Assembly: GCA_016706545.1 (NCBI GenBank)
Contig: JADJJK010000075.1
Coordinates: 1-64,000, forward strand
From: Myxococcales bacterium
GTDB lineage: Bacteria > Myxococcota_A > Polyangia > Haliangiales > Haliangiaceae
DNA: 64,000 bases
Reading direction: 5' to 3'
Below the pieces are notes generated by a model. It ran no database searches, was not told where the DNA came from, and saw only the letters and a program-made list of their open reading frames with translations. Shown here in pieces: positions 25,321 through 33,694 of the stretch. Numbering within the stretch: position 1 is the stretch's first letter; each line of letters starts with the position of its first letter. Position numbers and translations under genes: made by a program.

Positions 25321-26111
25321 TGGTGAGTGCGTCCGGCAGGCGGACGCGATTGAGCCGACCGGGAGCGAGATCGCGGAAACCTCCGCGGAAACGTGGCGTG
25401 ATCCAAGTCGCAGCGCGTTTCCGCGGAAGCCCCGGGGCTGTGGACGGTGTCGGGCTATGGACAACCGCGCCCGTCGAGCCAGGGCAGGCGTGATGCGCGC
25501 AAGCGGCGCGGTTGACCACAGCCCTTGGAGAGGCGCAAGAGGGCCAAGTGTAGCAGGCGTGCCTGGGAGGGACGGCGCGCCTCTCCACACCGCCGCACAG
25601 CCCCTGCGGTTTTCAGAACCCTGAGTTTTTTGTTTTTAGACCCAGAAACCAGAACCCGGAACGGATCGCCAGGGGAGCACCAGGGTGAGCGCGTGGGAGG
25701 TGGGTAGGCCCAGCACGGTGGTTGGGTCGAGCACGGTGGTTTGGGTCGAGCACGGTGGTCGAGGCGCAGGCACGGTCACGAGGGGTCGCGGAGACCTCCG
25801 CGGAAACGTTGGCGTGATCCAAGTCGCAGCGCGTCTCCGCGGAAGTCCCGGGGCGGTGGGCGGTGGCTCGGGAGGATCTAAGACCCGCCTCTACGACAAC
25901 CGCGCCCGTCGAGCGCGGGCAGGCGCGATGCGCGTACGCGGTGCGGTTGACCACAGCCCTTGGAGAGGCGCAGGAGGGCCCGATGCGTGCGTGGTACCCT
26001 GGCAAGGCCGATGTGGAGAGGCTCGAACGCCCCTCAGCCTACACGCCCCGGCCGTGCGGAGACGCCTGGGCCCGGGCGTCCCGGGCTCGGAAAACCCGTC
26101 CGGATCTCTCC

Positions 26112-26157
26112 TGGGCGCAAAATTTTTGGTGCCTCGATGATCAAAAAGTTGCGCCCA
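26112..26157. promoter_or_regulatory. Long inverted repeat in the ftsZ leader
   Basis: Arms TGGGCGCAA (26,112-26,120) and TTGCGCCCA (26,149-26,157) are perfectly complementary. Inside them TTTTTG (26,123-26,128) pairs with CAAAAA (26,142-26,147), leaving a 13-base loop. It ends 45 bases before the ftsZ start. It has no T tract on either strand, so it is not a standard terminator. It could be an mRNA hairpin controlling ftsZ translation or an operator. Confidence 0.5.
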
Positions 26158-26201
26158 ACGGGGGGGCACTTTCATATGGGCTTACCAAGCGGGGAGATGT
26201 T

Positions 26202-27587
<1,386 letters not shown>

Positions 27588-27597
27588 GCGCGCGCGC

Positions 27598-27786
27598 CTA
27601 CTTGGGCGCTGGCGGCGCGCAGCTAGAGGTACTAGCTTCGTTGTCCTCGAGATCGCGGGACCAGCTCCGCAGGTCGGCCAGGAGGTCGTCCAGCGGCGCG
27701 CGCTCGTCGGTGCGGCAGCGCGCCCGCTCCTGCTCGATCGAGGAGATCAGTCCTTGAAGCGGGGGCAGCGCTCGCTGTGTGCTCAC
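27598..27786 (-). CDS. Small hypothetical protein
   Basis: A possible 62-residue soluble protein read from a GTG at 27,786, convergent with ftsZ and ending 10 bases after its stop. The middle (LISSIEQERARCRT, LDDLLADLRSWSRDLED) looks helical and charged, with two cysteines. There is no recognisable family and no clear ribosome-binding site, so it may not be expressed. Confidence 0.4.
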   Translation of the reverse strand: MSTQRALPPLQGLISSIEQERARCRTDERAPLDDLLADLRSWSRDLEDNEASTSSCAPPAPK

Positions 27787-27964
27787 CGTGATCTGAGGCT
27801 ACCACGCAGCTTTCGGCGAAGCGGAAGCCCGCGCCGTCTGGCAACCTCACTGTTACCCCAGCGAGCGACGGCAGCCGTGAGCGAGGGCAGCCGCGCGCAA
27901 CGGCAGCCGTGCGCGACGGCCGCCGCTGGCGCGGCGCCCCGGCGGCCTGCTAGGCTGCGCCGCG

Positions 27965-29527
27965 ATGGGCTCGCGCGCGCCTTCCCCTGCGACCGGGCTG
28001 CGCCTGGCGGATGTGCTCGCCGCGCTGTCGCTGGCCACGGATCTCGGCGTGGGCGCGCCCATGGAGACGGCGCTGCGCACCTGCCTCCTGGCCACCGCGC
28101 TGGGCCAGCGGCTGGGGCTCGGCGGGGCCGAGTTGGCCACCGTGTACTTCGCGGCGCTGATGCGGCACCTGGGGTGTACCGCCTGGGCGCACGAGGCCGC
28201 GGAGCTGGCCGGCGATGATCACGACCTGCTGCGCACGTTCGAGGGCGTCGATCGCACGCGCAAGAGCAAGCTGCTTGGCCGCGCGGTGGCGCGCCTGGCG
28301 CCGGGACAACCGGCCGGCGCGCGGGTCCTCACCATCGCGCGCGTCTTGACGCAGCCGTCCGCCGGCAACCGGCTGGCGGCGGCGCAGTGCGCGCAGGCCG
28401 AGGCGCTGGCAGAGGACCTGGGGCTGGGGCCGGCGGTGGTGACCGCGCTGGCCCAGATGTATGAGCGGCATGACGGGCGCGGGGGGCCGCACCACCTTCG
28501 CGGCGAGCAGATCTCGCTGGCGGGCCAGCTCATCCACCTCGCGCAGGTGCTGGAGGCGCTGCTGCGGCAGCTCGGACCCGCGCGCGCGCTGGCGGAGCTG
28601 GAGGGGCGGCGAGGGACCCAGTTCTCCGCCGCGGTGGTCGACGCCGCGCTGGGCAGCCGCGACCTGGTGACCGAGCTAGCGTCCAGCGCCACCCTGTGGG
28701 AGCAGGTGCTCGCGATCGAGCCCGCCCCGGTGCGGACGGTGGAGCTCGCGCACCTGCCGCAGATCGCGCTGGCGTTCGCGCGCTTCGCGGATCTCAAGAG
28801 CCCCCACCGCGTGGGGCACTCGCCGGCAGTGGCAGCGCTCGCGGACCGAGCCGCCGAGCGCGCCGGCCTCTCAGCGGAGGATCGGACGCGCCTGCGCATC
28901 AGCGCGCTCTTGCACGACCTGGGCACGGTCAGCGTCAGCAACGCCACCTGGGATCACGCCGGCGCGCTGGGCGCCTCGGCGTGGGAGCAGGTGCGGCTGC
29001 ACGCGCACTATGGCGAGCGCATCCTCGCCCGCTCGCCGCTGACCCAGCCGTTCGCCGCGCTGGTGGGCGGGCATCACGAACGCATGGACGGCAGCGGCTA
29101 TCACCGCAACGCGCGTGGCGACAGCATCGAACAGCTCGCGCGCATCCTGGGCGCGGCAGACTGCTGGGTGGCGTTGACCTCTCGCCGCCCGCACCGCGAC
29201 GCCCTGGCCGCCCCCGACGCCTCGCAGTGCCTGACGCGAGAGGCCAGCGCCGGCCGCCTGTGTCGCGACGCGGTGGCGCTGGTGCAGGCCGCGGCGGGCC
29301 AGCCGGTGACCCGCGCCGCGCTGCCCGCCGGCCTCACCGAGCGAGAAGCCGAGGTGCTGCGCCACCTCGCGCGCGGCCTGGTCAGCAAGGAGATCGCCAG
29401 CGTCCTTGGCATCGCCACCCGCACCGTCAAGCACCACATCGAGCACATCTACGAGAAGACCGGCGTCACCACCCGCGCCGCCGCGGCGCTGTTTGCGGCC
29501 CGCAACGATCTCGTTGGCCCAGACTGA
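27965..29527 (+). CDS. HD-domain phosphohydrolase with LuxR-type DNA-binding domain
   Basis: A 520-residue protein. The first half resembles a degenerate HD-type domain. The second half (about 275-430) has HD-GYP-like motifs: HSPAVAALADRAAE, the HD pair in ALLHDLGTVSVSN, and VGGHHERMDGSGYHRN. The GYP position reads GYH. The C terminus (about 455-515) is a LuxR-type helix-turn-helix: LTEREAEVLRHLARGLVSKE, TRTVKHHIEHIYEKTGV. It probably binds DNA in response to a nucleotide such as cyclic di-GMP or to another phosphodiester ligand. Whether it is a phosphodiesterase cannot be told from sequence. Confidence 0.82.
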   Translation: MGSRAPSPATGLRLADVLAALSLATDLGVGAPMETALRTCLLATALGQRLGLGGAELATVYFAALMRHLGCTAWAHEAAELAGDDHDLLRTFEGVDRTRKSKLLGRAVARLAPGQPAGARVLTIARVLTQPSAGNRLAAAQCAQAEALAEDLGLGPAVVTALAQMYERHDGRGGPHHLRGEQISLAGQLIHLAQVLEALLRQLGPARALAELEGRRGTQFSAAVVDAALGSRDLVTELASSATLWEQVLAIEPAPVRTVELAHLPQIALAFARFADLKSPHRVGHSPAVAALADRAAERAGLSAEDRTRLRISALLHDLGTVSVSNATWDHAGALGASAWEQVRLHAHYGERILARSPLTQPFAALVGGHHERMDGSGYHRNARGDSIEQLARILGAADCWVALTSRRPHRDALAAPDASQCLTREASAGRLCRDAVALVQAAAGQPVTRAALPAGLTEREAEVLRHLARGLVSKEIASVLGIATRTVKHHIEHIYEKTGVTTRAAAALFAARNDLVGPD

Positions 29528-29571
29528 TCGGGCGCCTGATCGGGCGCCTGATCGGGCACCTGATCAGGACA
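29524..29571. repeat. 12-bp tandem repeat overlapping the HD-LuxR stop codon
   Basis: Four units close to CTGATCGGGCGC, the last two diverged. The repeat contains the stop codon of the gene and extends into the short convergent gap. Its function is unknown. Confidence 0.7.
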
Positions 29572-29617
29572 TCGGGCGTCTTCTTCGCGCTCTGCCCGCG
29601 CCAGGTCGTCCGCGGCG

Positions 29618-30313
29618 CTACTTCCAGTACGGCGCGACCGCGGACATCGGCCGAGCGCCGCGCTCGCCGGAGTCGTAGACGATGGCGCCGAGCCGCACCA
29701 GCTCGCCAGGCGCGATGACGTCGTCGGGGCGAAAGCCGCGCTCCTTGGCCCGGTAGGCCCAGGCCACGAGCTCGGAGCAATAGAAGCGCTCCGGATCATC
29801 CATGCCGATGAAGCCCAGGTGGTCAAAGCCGCTGCCAATGACGCTGCGCGCAGACACCACGGCGGCGCGCTTGTCCGAAGTGGACACCGCGAGCCGCACC
29901 ACCACCAGCCGATGAGAGCCGCGGACATAGGCGTCGATGGGGTGCTCGCGCACGCCGCTGTTGACCGCCTCGATCACCGTCTTGGTGGTGGCGTCGTAGA
30001 TCGCGGCGTGGCTCATCTGCATCCCGGGCGTGACCAGCGTGATCATGTCCGAGAGCACGGCGTAGCCGCGGCGCAGCACGATGTCGCCATCCTCCACCTT
30101 GCCCTGCAGCTCGGTGAGAAAGAGCGTGTCATACGCGACGTCGAGCTTCTTCTCTTGGGGGCGCGAGATCACCGCCGAGCGATCGCAGCCCGCCGCCAGC
30201 GCGGCGGCCAGCGAGACGGCTAGCGAGGCGGCTAGCGAGACGACCGCCGCGGCCCGCCGCGGTCGCTTGGCAGAGTCGAGGCAAGTGCCAGCTTGGGTGC
30301 GAGATCCGTTCAT
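29618..30313 (-). CDS. YiiX/YaeF-type permuted papain-like lipoprotein
   Basis: A 231-residue exported protein with a long Ala-rich signal region and lipobox ALAAGC (about residues 38-43). It has the hallmark order of circularly permuted NlpC/P60 (LRAT-like) enzymes: GDIVLRRGYAVLSD then MSHAAIYD with the catalytic His, and later FYCSELVAWAY with the catalytic Cys. Such enzymes are thought to cleave or transfer amide or ester bonds at the envelope; the substrate here is unknown. It is convergent with the HD-LuxR gene and divergent from the sigma-factor gene across the long palindrome. Confidence 0.82.
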   Translation of the reverse strand: MNGSRTQAGTCLDSAKRPRRAAAVVSLAASLAVSLAAALAAGCDRSAVISRPQEKKLDVAYDTLFLTELQGKVEDGDIVLRRGYAVLSDMITLVTPGMQMSHAAIYDATTKTVIEAVNSGVREHPIDAYVRGSHRLVVVRLAVSTSDKRAAVVSARSVIGSGFDHLGFIGMDDPERFYCSELVAWAYRAKERGFRPDDVIAPGELVRLGAIVYDSGERGARPMSAVAPYWK

Positions 30314-30325
30314 GGTCTGCGACCA

Positions 30326-30523
30326 CCATGCCCTAGCCCTACTGCGTCAGTCCACCATCGGCTGCGACCATCGCGGCGCGGGCACCTCGCGACGTACGTC
30401 CGGTGCTCGCTCCTCGTGTGGAACCACCACACTCGTCGCTGCGCTCCGGGCGTGCGCCGCGATCTGCCTCCCGCCGCTCGGTCTCGCTCGACGTTGCACT
30501 GACGCAGGAGTGCTAGCGCGTGG
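30326..30523. repeat. Imperfect palindrome of about 198 bp
   Basis: Outer arms 30,326-30,353 and 30,496-30,523 match as an inverted repeat at 23 of 28 positions, with CTGCGTCAGT and CTAGC conserved. Looser complementarity continues to the centre at about 30,424, where GTGTGG faces CCACAC. Both strands encode the same peptide start (HALALLRQ). It fills the gap between divergent genes. It resembles a MITE-like element or a long RNA hairpin. No target-site duplication was established. Confidence 0.6.
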
Positions 30524-30601
30524 ACCGGCGAAAGCACGGCGGCGCCTGGATGTCAGCCGGCGTGCCGTGGGCACAGAACGTGCGACACTGCGCTGACCGA
30601 C

Positions 30602-31465
30602 ATGCCCAGCGCCCCTGCGATGTCCCCAGCCGAGCGCTTTGCCCGCCCTGGAATCGACGCCGCGCTGGTCGTGGAGGCGTGGCGCACAGCCTGGTCGCGC
30701 ATCACGCGGGCCTGGCCCGCGCTGGCGCTGGAGGAGTCCGAGATCGCGGCCTTCATCGCCGAGCGGCTGGAGGGCGAGGATCCGGTGGCGGCGCTGGCGG
30801 CCTGCCCCGCCGAGGACCTGGCGCTCGCCGCGCAGTGCGCGCGCGGCGAGCCGGCGGCACACCAGGCCTTCGAGCGCTACCTCGGCGCCGTGGAGCAGAC
30901 CCGGGTCAGCGGCGCCCCGCCGCACCTGCTCGACGAGGTCAAGCAGCTCCTGCGCGTGCAGCTCCTGGTCTCTGGCGAGCGCGCCGCCGGCATCGTCGCC
31001 TACCGCGGCAAGGGCCCGCTGCGCGCCTGGCTGCGCATCATCGCCACCCGTGAGCTGGTGCGCCTGGTGCGGCGGGATCCGCGCAATAAAGACACCGCGC
31101 TCGAGGAGCTGGCGCTGGCCACCACGGGGGACCCCGCGCTCGATCAGCTAAAGGCCACCTACCGCGTCGAGTTCGCCGAGGCGCTGCGCGAGGCCATCGG
31201 CGATCTGTCCTTCGAGGACCGCCTGCTCTTGCGGCAGCAGATCGCCGACCAGCTCTCGGTGGATCAGATCGGCGTGGCCCACGGTGTCCACCGCGGCACC
31301 GCGAGCCGCTGGCTGGCGCGCGCCCGCGACGCCCTGCTCCTCGCCACCCAGCGCAGGCTCAGCGAGCGGCTGAACCTGCCAGCGGAGGAGATCGCCAGCG
31401 TGATCCGGCTGGTGCATAGCAAGCTGGACATCAGCGTGGTGCGCCTCCTGCGTGACGCCAGGTGA
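30602..31465 (+). CDS. Sigma-70-type factor, Myxococcales family (Sig-70_gmx1-like)
   Basis: A 287-residue protein resembling the myxobacterial sigma-factor family described as Sig-70_gmx1. The sigma-2-like part includes YRGKGPLRAWLRIIATRELV followed by the basic VRLVRRDPRNK. The sigma-4-like part includes LSFEDRLLLRQQIADQLSVD, then QIGVAHGVHRGTASRWLARA, the recognition helix-turn-helix. It would direct RNA polymerase to a small regulon. Its TGA overlaps the GTG start of the kinase gene (GTGA), so both are probably made together, and the kinase is the obvious candidate to control it. Confidence 0.8.
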   Translation: MPSAPAMSPAERFARPGIDAALVVEAWRTAWSRITRAWPALALEESEIAAFIAERLEGEDPVAALAACPAEDLALAAQCARGEPAAHQAFERYLGAVEQTRVSGAPPHLLDEVKQLLRVQLLVSGERAAGIVAYRGKGPLRAWLRIIATRELVRLVRRDPRNKDTALEELALATTGDPALDQLKATYRVEFAEALREAIGDLSFEDRLLLRQQIADQLSVDQIGVAHGVHRGTASRWLARARDALLLATQRRLSERLNLPAEEIASVIRLVHSKLDISVVRLLRDAR

Positions 31466-33627
31466 CCGCCGTGCCCTGCCCTGACGCCAACTCGCTGCAG
31501 GCGCTGATGGCGGGGCTGCTCGGCTCGCAGGCCCGCGCCCCGCTGGCCCGCCACCTCGACGGCTGCGGCGAGTGCCGCGCGGTGCTCGCCAGCCTGGCGC
31601 GCGGCGACGACGACGGCGACGGAATCGGCGACAGCGACGGCGACAGCGACGACGACGGAGTTGGCGACAGCGACGGCGACGCTCGCGCGCTGGCGCTGGC
31701 CGCCACGATTTCCCCCGGCCGAGCGCTGGCGCTGGACGACACCGTCGCAGAGGCCGCGCCCGCCGCGCGACCGGCGCCGCCTGCGCTGCTGAGCCCGGGC
31801 GCGAAGCTCGGGCGCTATGTGATCTCGGGGCGGCTCGGCGCGGGCGCCATGGGCGTGGTGTACGGCGCCGTCGATCCTGAGCTTGGCCGCGAGGTGGCGA
31901 TCAAGGTGCTCCGTCGGCCCGATCCCCAGCTCCGCGACCGGCTCGGGCGCGAGGCCCGCGCGATGGCGCAGGTCAGCCACCCCAACGTGGTGGCGGTGTA
32001 CGACGTCGGCGCGGTGGGCGAGCAGGTGTACATCGCCATGGAGCTGGTCCGCGGCCAGACCCTGCGCCAGTGGCAAGAGCAAGCGCCGCGCTCGACCAAG
32101 GAGCTGGTGGAGATCTACCTCGCCGCCGGCCGCGGGTTGGCCGCCGCGCACGCCGCCGGCGTCATCCACCGCGACTTCAAGCCCGACAACGTCCTCCTCG
32201 GTGTAGACGGCCGGCCGCGGGTCACCGATTTTGGCCTGGCGGGGGTCGCCGCCGGAGCGGCCGCGCGCGCCAGCGTGAGCCTCGCCGACCTGGGCCCGCG
32301 CCCTGGCGGCCCCGGCGCCGACGAGCTGGCGCTGACCCGCACCGGCGTGCTCATCGGCACCCCGGTGTACATGGCGCCGGAGCAGTTCGCCGGCGGCAAC
32401 ATCGATCCGCGCAGCGATCAGTGGGCGTTCTGTGTCTCGCTGTTCGAGGCGCTGTACGGCCAGCGCCCGTTCGCGGGGGCGTCGTGGGACGAGCTGGCGC
32501 AGGCGGTCGCCGCTGGCGTGGTGCGTGAGCCGGCGGTGCGCCGCGCCTCGCCCGCGCTGGGCCGCATCGTGCGCCGCGGCCTTGCGGTGCGCCCCGGCGA
32601 CCGCCACGCCACCATGGAGGAGCTGCTCGCCGAGCTGGGCCGAGATCGCGGCACGCCCTGGCGTCGCGCCGCCGCGGGCTGCGGCTTGATCGCCGCGGTG
32701 TTCGCCGCCGGGCTCGGCGCCGATGCCCTGTTGCGCCAGCGCGCGGAGGACGCGACCACCCAGAGCTTCCGCGCCACCGGCCGCCAGCTCGAGCGCTCGG
32801 TGGCCCTGCGCTACGAGTCGTTCATCGCGCTCGCCGACGCCTCGTACTCGGTGCCGGTGATGCACAAGGTGCTGGGGCACAAGGACCAAGCTGATTTCGG
32901 CCTCGGCGAACAAGGGCTCGACACCGAGAACCTGGCGCTGGTGCATGACACCCTCGCGTCCGCAGATTGGCTGTCGTGGGCGCAGCGCACCTCGCGCGCC
33001 ACCATCGCGGTCGGCGACTACAAGGGGCGCCTCTTGTTCACCAGCGCCGATCCAGCGCGCTGGGGCGCGGACCTGCTCGCGCTACCCGCCGCCAGCCACG
33101 CCTTCTCCGTCGGGGCCGCGCGCGCTGGTGGCGCCATGGTGGCGCGCTACGACGACCCGCGCCTGCTCGCCGCGCAGCTCTACGGCCCGACCCCACCCGC
33201 GGGCCTGGCGGTGGTGTTTGCCCGCGCGCTGGTGGTGGGCGGCGTGCCGCTGGGGCTGTTCGTCCAGGCCATCGACGGCGCGCAGCTCCTGGCGGACGTG
33301 TCGGTGGGAGAAGAGCTCGAGCTCGCGCTGGTCGCCCCGGATGGCTCCGCGGTCGGCCAGGTGCCCGCCAAGCTCGCCCGCGCCGCGCGCCCCGGCGACA
33401 TCCGCGAGGCCCGAGAGGCGGGCGTCGTGCGCCTGGTGCAGGCGCGGCCGCTCCTGGGGCTCGACGGCGCCAGCCCCATCGCCTCGCTGGTGCTCGCCCG
33501 CCGCATCGATCCGGGGCTGGCCGGCCTGTTCGCGCGAGCCCGCACCGTGTTCGCGCTCGCCGCCGCGCTGCTGCTCGCCGGCGCGCTGGGCGCGGCGTGG
33601 CGGGCGCGCGCGCTGCGTCGGATCTAG
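31462..33627 (+). CDS. Ser/Thr protein kinase with N-terminal anti-sigma-type zinc finger
   Basis: A 721-residue membrane kinase. Residues 31-38 (HLDGCGEC) match the HxxxCxxC core of zinc-binding anti-sigma domains. An Asp/Gly/Ser-rich stretch follows (about 48-74, with DDDGDGIGDSDGD), like thrombospondin-type calcium repeats. The kinase domain (about 118-385) has GRLGAGAMGVVY, Lys148 in VAIKVL, HRDFKPDN, DFGLAG and APEQ. A membrane segment follows at about 395-415, then a sensor region of about 290 residues, and a second hydrophobic segment near the C terminus. The product could bind the sigma factor encoded just upstream and phosphorylate targets on an outside signal. Confidence 0.86.
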   Translation: MTAVPCPDANSLQALMAGLLGSQARAPLARHLDGCGECRAVLASLARGDDDGDGIGDSDGDSDDDGVGDSDGDARALALAATISPGRALALDDTVAEAAPAARPAPPALLSPGAKLGRYVISGRLGAGAMGVVYGAVDPELGREVAIKVLRRPDPQLRDRLGREARAMAQVSHPNVVAVYDVGAVGEQVYIAMELVRGQTLRQWQEQAPRSTKELVEIYLAAGRGLAAAHAAGVIHRDFKPDNVLLGVDGRPRVTDFGLAGVAAGAAARASVSLADLGPRPGGPGADELALTRTGVLIGTPVYMAPEQFAGGNIDPRSDQWAFCVSLFEALYGQRPFAGASWDELAQAVAAGVVREPAVRRASPALGRIVRRGLAVRPGDRHATMEELLAELGRDRGTPWRRAAAGCGLIAAVFAAGLGADALLRQRAEDATTQSFRATGRQLERSVALRYESFIALADASYSVPVMHKVLGHKDQADFGLGEQGLDTENLALVHDTLASADWLSWAQRTSRATIAVGDYKGRLLFTSADPARWGADLLALPAASHAFSVGAARAGGAMVARYDDPRLLAAQLYGPTPPAGLAVVFARALVVGGVPLGLFVQAIDGAQLLADVSVGEELELALVAPDGSAVGQVPAKLARAARPGDIREAREAGVVRLVQARPLLGLDGASPIASLVLARRIDPGLAGLFARARTVFALAAALLLAGALGAAWRARALRRI

Positions 33628-33694
33628 CCGGCTTGGGCTCGCCCCTTCGCGCCAAGCTTGGCCCGGTCAGCGCCTCGCGCTGAGCTCCCTGGGC

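Larger units (their letters stand above)
23236..25985. repeat. Duplicated DUF222-HNH unit, copy 2
   Basis: Matches copy 1 from the gene 3' end to about 25,690, followed by three 18-bp-type units (about 25,702-25,763). Unlike copy 1, part of its upstream region is repeated again: 25,370-25,545 and 25,790-25,985 share the segment with GTGATCCAAGTCGCAGCGCG and the segment GACCACAGCCCTTGGAGAGG. The unit lies between the ABC operon and ftsZ. Confidence 0.72.
25082..26201. other. Repeat-rich intergenic region between the HNH pseudogene and ftsZ
   Basis: About 1.1 kb with no credible gene. It holds the conserved AT-rich island (25,281-25,320), CCGCGG palindromes (cores 25,140, 25,383, 25,421, 25,798 and 25,837), an internal duplication of about 175 bases, a short 18-bp array, and near its right end the ftsZ leader with a long inverted repeat. 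Any ftsZ promoter must lie within the last part or inside the repeat unit. Confidence 0.65.

Noticed and set aside
25863..26201. An upstream extension of the ftsZ frame by 113 codons
   Set aside because: It runs through the repeat-rich HNH unit and has no similarity to FtsZ. GGGGAG at the correct distance supports the ATG at 26,202.
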